Of a stretch of 64,000 nt of DNA, positions 26,439 to 35,163 are shown piece by piece. The DNA comes from Nitrobacter sp. NHB1 (lineage in GTDB: Bacteria; Pseudomonadota; Alphaproteobacteria; Rhizobiales; Xanthobacteraceae). The stretch is taken from assembly GCF_036964665.1 (NCBI RefSeq), contig NZ_JBAMDA010000001.1, positions 2,704,001 through 2,768,000 on the forward strand, in the 5' to 3' direction. A program made the position numbers and the translations under genes. Position 1 is the first letter of the stretch, and every line of letters starts with the position of its first letter. The notes under the pieces were generated by a model. That model had not been told where the DNA came from. It was given only the letters and a program-made list of their open reading frames with translations, and did not search any database.

Positions 26439-27224
26439 ATGCGCCGTCTCCGTTCACTTCTGATTCCGGGCGTCGACAAGAAGCTGCTGGTCAGGGACGC
26501 TGCGAAATTGCTGCCCGATCCGGCCCGCCGCCGTTTCATCGCCGGCGGCGCCAGCCTCGGCGCGTTGACGTTGCTGACGGGATGCGACGTGTCCGACGGT
26601 TTCTCAGCGGAAAACCTTCTGGTGCAGATTTCGAAGTTCAACGACAAGGTGCAGGCCGCGATCTTCAATCCGAACACGCTGGCGCCGACCTATACGGAAG
26701 CCGACATCACGCGGCCGTTTCCGTTCAATGGCTACTATACCGAGGACAAGGCGCCCGACGTCGACGGCGAGGACTACGAATTCGAGGTGCGGGGTCTCGT
26801 CGACAACAAGAAATCATGGACGCTTGACGAACTTTACAAGCTGCCGGAGGTCACGCAAATCACGCGGCACGTCTGCGTCGAGGGCTGGAGCGCGATCGGA
26901 AGCTGGAGCGGGACGCCGCTGCGCGATTTCCTCAAATTGATCGGCGCCGATACAAGCGCGAAATATTGCTGGTTCCAGTGCGCCGATGTCGACGGCTACA
27001 ACAGTCCGCTGGACATGGCGACCGCCCTGCATCCGCAGACCCAGATGACATTCAAGTTCGACGGGAAAATCCTGCCGCGCAAGTACGGCTACCCAATGAA
27101 GATCAGGGTCCCGACCAAGCTCGGCTTCAAGAATCCGAAATACGTGCTCTCGATGGAAGTCACCAACGACTACAAGGGCGGCTACTGGGAAGACCAGGGT
27201 TACAATTCCTTCAGCGGCCTCTGA
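26439..27224 (+). CDS. Molybdopterin-dependent oxidoreductase, Tat-exported lipoprotein (sulfite-oxidase fold)
   Basis: 261 residues. The N-terminus has a twin-arginine motif (PARRRFIAGG) and then a lipobox (LLTGC, Cys about 48), so export folded through Tat and lipid anchoring are predicted. The SUOX-fold core includes YEFEVRGLVDNKKSWTLDEL, the molybdenum-ligand Cys in ITRHVCVEGWSAIGSWSGTPL, and FKNPKYVLSMEVTNDYKGGYWEDQGYNSFSGL. It resembles MsrP/YedY but is paired with a b561-type cytochrome rather than MsrQ. Substrate unknown. The ATG at 26439 follows GGAAAGG. Confidence 0.88.
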   Translation: MRRLRSLLIPGVDKKLLVRDAAKLLPDPARRRFIAGGASLGALTLLTGCDVSDGFSAENLLVQISKFNDKVQAAIFNPNTLAPTYTEADITRPFPFNGYYTEDKAPDVDGEDYEFEVRGLVDNKKSWTLDELYKLPEVTQITRHVCVEGWSAIGSWSGTPLRDFLKLIGADTSAKYCWFQCADVDGYNSPLDMATALHPQTQMTFKFDGKILPRKYGYPMKIRVPTKLGFKNPKYVLSMEVTNDYKGGYWEDQGYNSFSGL

Positions 27225-27318
27225 GATGACTGGCCGCTGTTGTCCCCGGCTGTTATAAGCGGGCGCCGTCGACGCCCATTATGGCCGAAGCCCTGATTTC
27301 CCTAAGCCGGAGGTTTTC

Positions 27319-27828
27319 ATGATAGCCCGCATCCTTTTGACGGCGGCGACGCTCCTTGTCCTGACCGTGACTGCGGCGTCGGCCAATTCCGCCAAGGCTC
27401 TGCTGAAAAACGCCCAGGGCGCCGACGTCGGCAGTGTCGAATTGACGCAGGTCGATGACGGGGTTCTGCTGAAAGCGGCCCTGAAGGGCCTGCCGCCCGG
27501 CGAGCACGCATTCCACATTCACGCGGTCGGCAAATGCGAGCCGCCGTTCACTTCGGCGGGGGGCCACTTCAATCCCGGCAACAAGAAGCACGGCATGATG
27601 GCGGCCGATGGTCATCACGCCGGAGACATGCCAAACCTTGTCGTGCCCGCCTCGGGCGAATTGAAGCTTGAGGTGGTCAATACCGCCATCACGCTCGACA
27701 AGGACAAACCGAATTCGGTCCTGAAGCCAGGTGGCACAGCCATCGTCATCCACGCGGCGGCGGACGACTACAAAACCGATCCGACCGGCGATGCCGGCGG
27801 CCGCATCGCCTGCGGCGTCATCGAGTAG
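27319..27828 (+). CDS. sodC: Periplasmic Cu/Zn superoxide dismutase
   Basis: 169 residues: signal peptide MIARILLTAATLLVLTVTAASA, then the SodC fold. Cu/Zn ligands are in HAFHIHAVGKCEPPFTSAGGHFNP and HGMMAADGHHAGDMPNL; the C-terminal GGTAIVIHAAADDY..GDAGGRIACGVI carries the last Cu His, the active-site Arg and the second disulfide Cys. It removes periplasmic superoxide; its position after a periplasmic redox enzyme is suggestive but there is a 94-base gap. Confidence 0.96.
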   Translation: MIARILLTAATLLVLTVTAASANSAKALLKNAQGADVGSVELTQVDDGVLLKAALKGLPPGEHAFHIHAVGKCEPPFTSAGGHFNPGNKKHGMMAADGHHAGDMPNLVVPASGELKLEVVNTAITLDKDKPNSVLKPGGTAIVIHAAADDYKTDPTGDAGGRIACGVIE

Positions 27829-27835
27829 CGCCCCG

Positions 27836-29032
27836 TCAGGACGGCGCGGGACGCGGAAGCGGGCGCTGGAAGGCGGAGAGGATCGCACCGACCGCCAGCA
27901 TCGCCGCCGAGACGTTGAGCGCATAGGACAGGCTGCCCATGGCGTCGGTGATCGCGCCGACCACGACCGGCCCCAGCGTCTGACCGATGCCGAACGAAAT
28001 TGTCATAGCCGCGATCGCGGTCGGCCATGTCGCGAGCGGATAGTTGAAGCGCACGAACGCCGTGGTCGAGGTCACCACCGCGAAAAACGCCACGCCGAAC
28101 ACCAGCGCCGATAATTCAAGCAAAAGCGGCGTATGGCCCAGCAGCGGTATCGCGGCTCCAATGGCATTGACACCGAGGACGATGGTCATGCTGAGGCCGC
28201 CGCGGTCGAGGCCGAGCGTGCGCCGCCAGATCCAGGGCGTCGCCAGCGCGCTCAGTCCGATCAGGCTCCAGAACGCGCTTTGCGCCAGTGCGCCGCCGCC
28301 GCCGTCGCGGACATAGGCGATCATGAACGTCATGTAGGCGATATAGCCCGCACCGAACAGGAAGTAGGCGGCGAGGAAGATGATGACAGGGCGAATCGCG
28401 AAGCGTCCCTGCGCCGTCTGCGGGCCGCTCGCGGCGATATCGAAGCGCGCGACGAACATCGGCACTGTCATCATGATGGCGAGTCCGGTCATCGTCCACC
28501 ACACGATCCACCACGATCCCGGGCCGAAATATTGCAGCACGAATGGCGCGATGAGTCCGGACGAGAGAATGCCGATGCCGGGACCGACGTAGAACAGGCT
28601 CATCAGGAAATTCGATCGCGCCGGCTGCGCTTGCGCGATCGTTGTCGCCAGTGTTCCGCCGGCAACGAATCCGATCGCCGCGGCGATTCCGACGATCAAT
28701 CGGGCGAAGCTGAGAACGATGAAGTTGCCCGTCAGCGCGCAGAGCGCCAGCGAAACGGCGGCAGCCGCCGTCGACCAGCGTGTGCTTGCGGTCGGCCCGA
28801 AGCGCTTCGCGACCGAGGACGCGATCAGCGCGCCGGCGAGATAACCGGCGGCGTTGATCGTATTCATGAAGCCGGCCGACGAATAGGACCAGCCGAGACT
28901 GTCGCGCATGTCCGGCAGCACCAGCGAGTAGGCGAAGCGGCCGAGGCCAAGGCCGACGGTGGCCGTAAGCGAGAGGATCAGAATCAGCCGCGCGGGGTTG
29001 GCGGGCGCGGTTGGTCGCTCTGGTGCGTTCAC
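27836..29032 (-). CDS. YbfB/YjiJ-family MFS transporter
   Basis: 398 residues, twelve predicted helices. GLGLGRFAYSLVLPDMRDSLGWSYSSAGFMNTINAAGYLAGAL is the characteristic YbfB/YjiJ N-terminus, and the late helices contain FVRFNYPLATWPTAIAAMTISFGIGQTLGPVVVGAI. Substrate unknown. I chose the GTG at 29032 because GGAGG stands seven bases upstream; an ATG at 29080 lacks such a site. Convergent with sodC, only 7 bases apart, without an obvious terminator. Confidence 0.88.
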   Translation of the reverse strand: MNAPERPTAPANPARLILILSLTATVGLGLGRFAYSLVLPDMRDSLGWSYSSAGFMNTINAAGYLAGALIASSVAKRFGPTASTRWSTAAAAVSLALCALTGNFIVLSFARLIVGIAAAIGFVAGGTLATTIAQAQPARSNFLMSLFYVGPGIGILSSGLIAPFVLQYFGPGSWWIVWWTMTGLAIMMTVPMFVARFDIAASGPQTAQGRFAIRPVIIFLAAYFLFGAGYIAYMTFMIAYVRDGGGGALAQSAFWSLIGLSALATPWIWRRTLGLDRGGLSMTIVLGVNAIGAAIPLLGHTPLLLELSALVFGVAFFAVVTSTTAFVRFNYPLATWPTAIAAMTISFGIGQTLGPVVVGAITDAMGSLSYALNVSAAMLAVGAILSAFQRPLPRPAPS

Positions 29033-29135
29033 AGAAACCTCCGGTAGCGCGCATTGTGGCAGCTTTCGACGGCGGGGCAATTAGCGCAAAGGCGTCTTGC
29101 CAACGGCGCGACGCCGTCCTAGCAATCGGCATTTC

Positions 29136-29236
29136 CGTCATTCCGGGGCGTGCCGAAGGCGCGAACCCGGAATCCACCTTTAGTGTCTGACTTTGGATTC
29201 CGGATTGCCTTGCTGCGCTCGGCGTCCGCGATGACG
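29136..29236. repeat. CGTCATTCCGG-type palindromic repeat (degenerate)
   Basis: Starts CGTCATTCCGGGGCGTG with AACCCGGAATCCA inside, then TTGGATTCCGGATTGC and ends GCGATGACG. It is the same family as the better copy at 40257-40360. It ends 18 bases before the leuB start, so it forms the leuB leader. Confidence 0.7.
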
Positions 29237-29254
29237 ACATTCCGAGGACTTGTC

Positions 29255-30367
29255 ATGGCGATCTACAAGCTGCTTCTCCTGCCCGGCGACGGCATCGGCC
29301 CCGAGGTGATGGCGGAGGTGAAGCGGCTGATCGGCTGGCTGGATGCGCAGGGTATCGCCACGTTCGAGACCGAGGAAGGCTTGGTGGGCGGCGCGTCCTA
29401 TGACGCCGACAAGGTCAGCATCACCGACGCCACTATGGCCAAGGCGCTCGCCGCCGACGCCGTGCTGTTCGGTGCGGTGGGCGGCCCGAAGTGGGACCCG
29501 GTGCCCTACGAGGTGCGGCCCGAGGCTGGCTTGTTGCGGCTGCGCAAGGACCTTGGGCTCTACGCCAACCTACGCCCGGCGATCTGCTATCCGGCGCTTG
29601 CGGAATCCTCCAGTCTCAAGCGGGACCTCGTGGAGGGCCTCGACATCATGATCGTGCGCGAACTCACCGGCGGCGTCTATTTCGGCGAGCCGAAAGCCAT
29701 CACCGACCTCGGCAACGGCCAGAAGCGCGCCATCGACACTCAGGTCTACGACACCTATGAAATTGAGCGCATCGCGCGCGTGGCCTTCGATCTCGCCCGC
29801 AAGCGCCGCAACAAGCTGACCTCGATGGAAAAGCGCAACGTCATGAAGTCCGGCGTGCTCTGGCACGAGGTGGTGACGCAGGTTCACCAGCGCGAATACA
29901 AGGACGTCGCGCTCGATCACCAGCTCGCCGATTCCGGCGGGATGCAGCTTGTGCGTCGCCCCAAGCAGTTCGACGTGATTGTCACCGACAACCTGTTCGG
30001 CGATATGCTCTCGGACATCGCGGCGATGCTGACCGGCTCGCTCGGGATGCTGCCGTCGGCGTCGCTCGGCGACATCGATCCGCAAACCGGAAAGCGTCGC
30101 GCGCTTTATGAGCCGGTGCATGGCTCGGCGCCCGATATCGCCGGGCAAGGGGCGGCCAATCCGATCGCGATGATGGCCTCGTTCGGGATGGCGCTGCGTT
30201 ATTCCTTCGATATGGGGGATCTCGCGGACAAGCTCGACGCCGCGATCGCGGCGGTGCTCGCGAAAAGCCTGCGCACGGCCGATCTGAAGTCCGATGGCTC
30301 GACCGTCGTCAGCACATCGCAGATGGGTGAGGCGATCGTGAAGGAGCTTCAAGCGCTATACGCCTGA
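29255..30367 (+). CDS. leuB: 3-isopropylmalate dehydrogenase
   Basis: A 370-residue NAD-dependent enzyme oxidising 3-isopropylmalate in leucine synthesis. [47 protein letters not shown], the catalytic Lys/Tyr region ([21 protein letters not shown]), [30 protein letters not shown] and [23 protein letters not shown] are all present. The ATG at 29255 follows GAGGAC. A strong terminator lies 115 bases downstream. leuD and leuC are 2.2 and 5.7 kb away on the opposite strand. Confidence 0.98.
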   Translation: MAIYKLLLLPGDGIGPEVMAEVKRLIGWLDAQGIATFETEEGLVGGASYDADKVSITDATMAKALAADAVLFGAVGGPKWDPVPYEVRPEAGLLRLRKDLGLYANLRPAICYPALAESSSLKRDLVEGLDIMIVRELTGGVYFGEPKAITDLGNGQKRAIDTQVYDTYEIERIARVAFDLARKRRNKLTSMEKRNVMKSGVLWHEVVTQVHQREYKDVALDHQLADSGGMQLVRRPKQFDVIVTDNLFGDMLSDIAAMLTGSLGMLPSASLGDIDPQTGKRRALYEPVHGSAPDIAGQGAANPIAMMASFGMALRYSFDMGDLADKLDAAIAAVLAKSLRTADLKSDGSTVVSTSQMGEAIVKELQALYA

Positions 30368-30440
30368 GTGCCACCCCCCCCGCAGGCAGAGACCCATACG
30401 TCGAGGAGTCTCGATTAGGCCGAAGTGGCGGGGGTTATGG

Positions 30441-30460
30441 GTCCCCGCGTTCGCGGGGAC
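30441..30460. repeat. Short GTCCCCGCG palindrome
   Basis: GTCCCCGCG-TT-CGCGGGGAC is a perfect 9-bp stem. Similar short palindromes are common in Bradyrhizobiaceae intergenic DNA (my recollection). Confidence 0.55.
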
Positions 30461-30481
30461 GACCCGTCGAAAGCCTTCAAT

Positions 30482-30510
30482 AAAAATGCCCGGCTGTCCC
30501 GGGCATTTTT
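30482..30510. terminator. Bidirectional terminator after leuB
   Basis: AAAAATGCCCGG / CCGGGCATTTTT, a 12-bp stem with a 5-base loop and a T-tract on either strand. Serves leuB and the convergent gene at 30551. Confidence 0.88.
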
Positions 30511-30550
30511 CATGTTGCTGCCGTTTACGAGCGCGCGCGGGGCAGAACGA

Positions 30551-30943
30551 TCAGTACAGCGGAAATTCGGTCGGATATCCGCCGAGATCGGCCGGCGCAC
30601 TGAGCGGTTGCCTGTCGATCGGCCGGTTCAGGTTTTCGCGGGCGAACGAGGGATAGCCGAGAGCCGGCGGAAAAGCGTAGTCGGTGAACTTGCGCTCGCC
30701 GGGCAGCACTTCGGTGCCGGCATCCAGCCAGGAGCGTTTGGAGATGTAGACGCGGGTGCGTGGGCCGGACTGGTACGACACGTTGGGTCCGGTCGGGCCA
30801 TAAGCGCCGCTGCGGTCATAGTGCTTGCGCTTGGCCGCGCTCGCGTCGGTGGCGCTGAAGCCGACCGCAACGAAGGCAGCCGCCGCAAGCAACAGCGCGA
30901 GGCTTTTCGCAGCCCGGGTCGCGGCGGGGAATTTCAAAGTCAT
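30551..30943 (-). CDS. Exported hypothetical protein
   Basis: 130 residues: basic N-terminus and hydrophobic core (KSLALLLAAAAFVAVGFSATDASA) forming a signal peptide, then a small Tyr/Pro-rich mature region (GPRTRVYISKRSWLDAGTEVLPGERKFTDYAFPPALGYPSFARENLNRPIDRQPL). I do not recognise a domain. The start at 30943 has GAGGA upstream. The composition and clean start suggest a real periplasmic protein conserved in relatives; function unknown. Confidence 0.7.
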   Translation of the reverse strand: MTLKFPAATRAAKSLALLLAAAAFVAVGFSATDASAAKRKHYDRSGAYGPTGPNVSYQSGPRTRVYISKRSWLDAGTEVLPGERKFTDYAFPPALGYPSFARENLNRPIDRQPLSAPADLGGYPTEFPLY

Positions 30944-31445
30944 CGCGTCCTCATAGATCCGAGTGACAACCTTTTTACCGTCCGGCGGGCGGGCGCCACA
31001 AGCCCAATTGGGCCACACCTTGCGAGAATAATGCCGGTGACGACGAAATGTTTCTTCGAATCCAACGCGAGGGGTCCGGAAGGTTCGGCGAAAACGGGAA
31101 TTAAGACCATGCCGCGGTTAGGGGGTGGACCGCTCGCCCGGTCGGGTCGATACGGTTATAAGTCTCTGGTTTTAATTAACTATCTACCTCCATCACGGCG
31201 CGCGCAGACATGCGCCTATATAACCCACATGATGTGCCGGAGCAGCTCCCCTGATGACCCTTGCACCTATGTCGGCGAAGCCGCGCATGACCGAATGGAT
31301 TTCGGCAGGCTGCACCGGCCGAATCGGTCACGTCGGAACCAGGGTCCGACGTTGTCTTGAGGGCGTTTCTCGCATAGAAGCGCACCGTCTTCCCTTGTTT
31401 TGCGCGCGGGCGATAAGGGAGGCATTTTTCTTCGGAGAGTGAACG
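30944..31445. other. Upstream region of asd
   Basis: About 500 bases between divergent genes with no supported coding sequence. An AT-rich stretch around 31155-31190 (TTTTAATTAACTATC) is a possible promoter area, and a GGAGAG ribosome site precedes asd. I see no confident repeat or riboswitch. Confidence 0.45.
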
Positions 31446-32480
31446 ATGGGTTACAAAGTCGCGCTGGTCGGAGCGACCGGCAATGTCGGGCGTGAAATGC
31501 TCAACATCCTGGACGAGCGGAAATTCCCCGCGGACGAGGTGGTGGCGCTGGCCTCGCGCCGCAGCGTCGGCACCGAAGTCTCTTATGGCGACAAAACCCT
31601 GAAAGTCAAAGCGCTGGAGAATTACGATTTTGGCGACACCGACATTTGCCTGATGTCGGCCGGCGGCGCCGTGTCGAAGGAATGGTCGCCGAGGATCGCG
31701 GCGGCCGGCGCGGTCGTGATCGACAACTCGTCGACATGGCGGATGGATCCGGACGTGCCGCTGGTCGTGCCCGAGGTCAACGCGGACGCGGTCGCTGGTT
31801 TCACCAAAAAGCACATCATCGCCAATCCGAACTGCTCGACCGCGCAGCTTGTGGTGGCGCTGAAGCCGCTGCATGACAAGGCCGTCATCAGGCGCGTCGT
31901 GGTCGCGACCTATCAGTCCGTTTCAGGCGCCGGCAAGGACGCCATGGACGAATTGTTCGCGCAGACCAAGGCGGTCTACACCGCGAGCGAACTCGTGAAC
32001 AAGAAATTCCCGAAGCGTATCGCCTTCAACGTCATCCCCGAGATCGACGTGTTCATGGAGGACGGCTACACCAAGGAAGAATGGAAGATGATGATGGAGA
32101 CCAAGAAGATTCTTGATCCCAAAATCAGGCTGACCGCCACCTGTGTGCGTGTGCCGGTGTTCATCGGCCATTCGGAAGCCGTCACCATCGAGTTCGAGAA
32201 GCCGATCACGCCCGACGAGGCGCGCGGCATCCTGCGCAACGCGCCGGGGTGTCTCGTGATCGACAAGCACGAGCCGGGCGGCTACGTCACGCCGTACGAA
32301 TCGGCGGGCGAGGACGCCACCTACATCAGCCGCATTCGCGAGGATGCGACGGTGGAGAACGGGCTGTCGATGTGGGTGGTGTCCGACAACCTGCGCAAGG
32401 GCGCGGCGCTGAATGCGATCCAGATCGCCGAGTGCCTGATCAACCGCAAGCTGATCCAGGCCAAACAGAAAGCCGCCTGA
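31446..32480 (+). CDS. asd: Aspartate-semialdehyde dehydrogenase
   Basis: 344 residues. It reduces aspartyl phosphate to the semialdehyde feeding lysine/diaminopimelate, threonine and methionine synthesis. NADP-binding VALVGATGNVGREML, LMSAGGAVSKEWSP, the catalytic Cys in IIANPNCSTAQLVVALKPL, ATYQSVSGAGKDAMDEL, and the active-site His in VPVFIGHSEAVTIEF. A GGAGAG ribosome site precedes the ATG. dapF of the same lysine pathway lies 11 kb downstream. Confidence 0.97.
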   Translation: MGYKVALVGATGNVGREMLNILDERKFPADEVVALASRRSVGTEVSYGDKTLKVKALENYDFGDTDICLMSAGGAVSKEWSPRIAAAGAVVIDNSSTWRMDPDVPLVVPEVNADAVAGFTKKHIIANPNCSTAQLVVALKPLHDKAVIRRVVVATYQSVSGAGKDAMDELFAQTKAVYTASELVNKKFPKRIAFNVIPEIDVFMEDGYTKEEWKMMMETKKILDPKIRLTATCVRVPVFIGHSEAVTIEFEKPITPDEARGILRNAPGCLVIDKHEPGGYVTPYESAGEDATYISRIREDATVENGLSMWVVSDNLRKGAALNAIQIAECLINRKLIQAKQKAA

Positions 32481-32592
32481 CCGGTAGCGTTTTCGAGCGA
32501 AGGGCCGGACGGACATTCCTCGCTTCTGATTCGATTCGAAGCGAGACGACGTTGCGGAGCCGGTGACCGGCTCTCGTTGCCGGCGGAAGCCG

Positions 32593-33198
32593 TCAGGCCC
32601 AGGCGCGCTCGCGCCTCGCCTTGTCCTCGTAGCTGTCGATCGCCGCCTTCTTTTCCATCGTCAGTCCGATGTCGTCGAGGCCGTTTAGCAGGCAGTGCTT
32701 GCGGAACGCGTCGATCTCGAATGTCGCTTTGCCGCCGTCGGGGCCGCGGATTTCCTGATTGGCGAGATCGATGGTCAGCGTTGCGTTGGCGCCGCGCTCG
32801 GCGTCGTCGAACAGCTTGTCGAGGTCGGCTTGCGTCACGCGGATCGGCAGGATGCCGTTCTTGAAGCAGTTGTTGTAGAAGATGTCACCGAACGAGGTGG
32901 AGATCACGCAGCGGATGCCGAAGTCGAGCAGCGCCCACGGCGCGTGCTCGCGCGACGAGCCACAGCCGAAATTGTCGCCGGCGACAAGAACCTTGGCGTT
33001 GCGATAGGCCGGCTTATTGAGAACGAAGTCCGGATTCTCCGAGCCGTCGTCCCTGTAGCGCTGCTCCGAGAAAAGCCCCTTGCCAAGGCCGGTGCGCTTG
33101 ATGGTCTTCAGATACTGCTTCGGAATGATCATGTCGGTGTCGACATTGATGATCTTCAGCGGCGCCGCGACGCCTTCCAGCGTTGTGAACTTGTCCAT
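32593..33198 (-). CDS. leuD: 3-isopropylmalate dehydratase small subunit
   Basis: A 201-residue partner of LeuC in isomerising 2- to 3-isopropylmalate. Signature [33 protein letters not shown], the swivel-domain [17 protein letters not shown], and [23 protein letters not shown]. Full length. It is separated from leuC by 2.8 kb of unrelated genes instead of lying in a leuCD operon. Downstream of asd in convergent orientation. Confidence 0.97.
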   Translation of the reverse strand: MDKFTTLEGVAAPLKIINVDTDMIIPKQYLKTIKRTGLGKGLFSEQRYRDDGSENPDFVLNKPAYRNAKVLVAGDNFGCGSSREHAPWALLDFGIRCVISTSFGDIFYNNCFKNGILPIRVTQADLDKLFDDAERGANATLTIDLANQEIRGPDGGKATFEIDAFRKHCLLNGLDDIGLTMEKKAAIDSYEDKARRERAWA

Positions 33199-33255
33199 GA
33201 CCGGAGTCCTCGTGAGCGGCCGTTCTATCCCGATCCCGGCCTCGATCCAAGGGGC

Positions 33256-33657
33256 CTATCCTGCCGCCTGCGCCTCGATCGCCTCCATGTCGGCATCGGA
33301 CAGCCCGAAGTGGTGGCCGATTTCGTGGATCAACACATGGGTGATGATGCGGCCGAGCGTTTCGTCATGCTCGGCCCAGTAGTCGATGATGGGACGGCGG
33401 TAGAGCCAGATCAGATTGGGCAGCCTGGCAACGTCATCGTAGCTCTGGAACGGCAGGCCCGTGCCCTGGAACAGTCCCAGCAGGTCGTATTCGCTGTCGG
33501 CCTTCATCTCGTCCAGCACCTCGTCGGTCGGGAAATCCTCGACGCGGATGATGAGACCCGCGCACAGACGCCGGAAATGCTCGGGCAGGCGCGCGAACGC
33601 CTCGTGCGCCATGGCCTCCATGTCAGCCAGCGAGGGGGCTTTGACGGACGTCCACAT
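33256..33657 (-). CDS. Zincin-like metallopeptidase family protein
   Basis: 133 residues with the motif VLIHEIGHHFGLSDADMEAIE (HExxHxxxxSD type) characteristic of the small Zincin_1/DUF1025 family; the upstream part contains FQGTGLPFQSYDDVARLPNLIWLYRRPIIDYWAEHDETLGRII. Proteolytic activity is predicted from the zinc motif only; substrate unknown. It lies 57 bases upstream of leuD and may be co-transcribed with it. Confidence 0.88.
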   Translation of the reverse strand: MWTSVKAPSLADMEAMAHEAFARLPEHFRRLCAGLIIRVEDFPTDEVLDEMKADSEYDLLGLFQGTGLPFQSYDDVARLPNLIWLYRRPIIDYWAEHDETLGRIITHVLIHEIGHHFGLSDADMEAIEAQAAG

Positions 33658-33796
33658 GGCGCCTGTTTAACCGTGTTTTGCCGCGGGGGCACCGTTTTTT
33701 AAGATCCGGGCTTTTAAGATCCGGGCGATGTCACGGTTGACGCGGGCGCGGCAATCGGAGACCGTCGGCTACGAACACGAAAACCGGGGCGCTGTG

Positions 33797-34123
33797 ATGG
33801 ACCTCAGGATGACAGCGGTGAGGCTGGCGATGGGCGCGGCAGTGCTTCTGCTTCTGCTGCCGGGTACGATTCTGTTTGAGGACCGCGCGGAGGCGCAAAC
33901 AGCGCTGAACACTGAACGCGCCGTAACAACCGATGTCTCGGCGCAGGCGCGCAAGCGGCGGCCGCGCGTGCGCATCTACCGCGAGGACGAACGCGGGGTC
34001 TATCCGAGCTATAATCCCGGTCCCGACGCCGTACGCGATTGCACCGCGCATTATGTGCAGGAATTCCGGCCGAGCGGCACGGTGATCGTTCCGCGGATGA
34101 ACTGTTACTGGCGCCACGGCTGA
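33797..34123 (+). CDS. Small exported basic protein, conserved hypothetical
   Basis: 108 residues: hydrophobic signal-like segment (LAMGAAVLLLLLPGTILFEDRAEA), then ARKRRPRVRIYREDERGVYPSYNPGPDAVRDCTAHYVQEFRPSGTVIVPRMNCYWRHG with two Cys likely forming a disulfide. I recognise similar short proteins in Bradyrhizobium relatives but no function. ATG at 33797 or 33809; the frame is open upstream without conserved character. Confidence 0.7.
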   Translation: MDLRMTAVRLAMGAAVLLLLLPGTILFEDRAEAQTALNTERAVTTDVSAQARKRRPRVRIYREDERGVYPSYNPGPDAVRDCTAHYVQEFRPSGTVIVPRMNCYWRHG

Positions 34124-34338
34124 CGGCACCGCGCGGGGCGTCGTTCGGCCCGTCCTCCATGTATCGGTTTTCAACGGTTCAGTGTAAGCGTGCGGCGCAT
34201 CGTCGCCGCTCATGATCGCGGCAGGTGCATTCACGTCGCATTCACATCTGCGCTTCTAGCTTCGTCGCTCGCATCGCGGCGGCGATGGAACCATCTGCTG
34301 CGGTTCGCTGTTACGTGTTGTATTCCATGGAGGTCCAC

Positions 34339-34641
34339 ATGCTTTTGAAGAAAATTCTGGGATTTGCCGCCCTCGGTGCGCTCCTGGTTGTCGCGGCTCC
34401 CGCGCAGCAGGCGCAAGCGGCAACGCCGGTCGGTCCGGGCATCGCCACCACCGCGCAGAGCGACGCCGGCAAGCTGACGACCAACGTGCAGTGGGGGCAT
34501 CACCACCATCGCCACTGGCGGCCTCGCCATCATCACCATCATCAGCACTGGCGGCCTTATCGCCATCATCATCACTATGGGCATCATCACCATGGGCATC
34601 GTCACCAGGGTCATCATCGCCATAACCGTCATCGCCACTAG
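34339..34641 (+). CDS. Exported histidine-rich protein
   Basis: 100 residues: signal peptide MLLKKILGFAALGALLVVAAPAQQAQA, a short TPVGPGIATTAQSDAGKLTTNVQW segment, then roughly 48 residues dominated by His with regularly spaced WRP/R/Y/G. Such a tail could bind Ni, Cu, Zn or Fe in the periplasm (inference); no enzyme fold. The ATG at 34339 has GGAGG five bases upstream. A weak EcfG-like motif (GGAAC at 34287, N17, TGTT) lies just upstream. Followed by a strong terminator. Confidence 0.75.
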   Translation: MLLKKILGFAALGALLVVAAPAQQAQAATPVGPGIATTAQSDAGKLTTNVQWGHHHHRHWRPRHHHHHQHWRPYRHHHHYGHHHHGHRHQGHHRHNRHRH

Positions 34642-34692
34642 CGTTGATCCGATCCGGGTGGTTGGCCAAAGCGAGCCCCGCCCATAGTCGAG

Positions 34693-34720
34693 CAGGCCCG
34701 CATCGCGGGCCTGTTTTTTT
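34693..34720 (+). terminator. Intrinsic terminator after the His-rich gene
   Basis: CAGGCCCGC-ATC-GCGGGCCTG followed by TTTTTTT: a 9-bp GC-rich stem with a classic T-tract on the plus strand. Confidence 0.9.
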
Positions 34721-34783
34721 GACAACCGCGCCGATATAATCGACCGACATAATCAGCAGGATCGTTTGATCGCGGAAATTGCC

Positions 34784-35095
34784 ATGAAAACATATCTCGG
34801 CGTCGGCCTTGCGGCGGCAATCGTGGCGTTGTCCGGCGCAACATCCATCGAAGGCGCGGAGGCGGGCTCGCGCTCCGACGCTGTCGCCACGCGGTCCATG
34901 GCGCTGACTGACGTCGGTGCGGCGCGGCGCGCCCATCGCGTGCATCGGAGACATCGCCATCGGCACCATCGTCCCCGCGTCTATGTCCGTGGTCCTTATC
35001 AGCCCTACTATGAGCGGCCGTCTTACTACGTGCCGCAGGGACCGGCGCCGTTCTTTCCGTTCGGCTTCGGTTACGGCCTCGATCCGTCCTGGTGA
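34784..35095 (+). CDS. Exported Arg/His/Tyr/Pro-rich small protein
   Basis: 103 residues: signal peptide MKTYLGVGLAAAIVALSGATSIEGAEA, then a basic RAHRVHRRHRHRHHRPRVYVRGPY segment and a Tyr/Pro/Phe-rich end (QPYYERPSYYVPQGPAPFFPFGFGYGLDPSW). Envelope-located basic/aromatic proteins of this type are common in Rhizobiales, function unknown. The start at 34784 is preferred over an in-frame TTG at 34766. Adjacent to the His-rich gene but separated by its terminator. Confidence 0.68.
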   Translation: MKTYLGVGLAAAIVALSGATSIEGAEAGSRSDAVATRSMALTDVGAARRAHRVHRRHRHRHHRPRVYVRGPYQPYYERPSYYVPQGPAPFFPFGFGYGLDPSW

Positions 35096-35163
35096 GTGAT
35101 GGCTACTCGATGCGCGGCCGCTTAGCGCGCCACGACCGTTGCGCGCCGACGCCGTGATGCCGA

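Noticed and set aside
30944-31445. Possible riboswitch in the long asd leader
   Set aside because: I could not identify a conserved lysine- or SAM-riboswitch core by eye.
34495-34641. Short direct repeats resembling a CRISPR or minisatellite
   Set aside because: They are CAT/CAC codon runs encoding the His-rich tail; no spacers or cas genes.
34231-34969. Long minus-strand open frames opposite the His-rich gene
   Set aside because: They mirror the repetitive CAT/CAC codons (Met/Asp/Val-rich translation) and lack signals; the plus-strand gene has a signal peptide, ribosome site and terminator.
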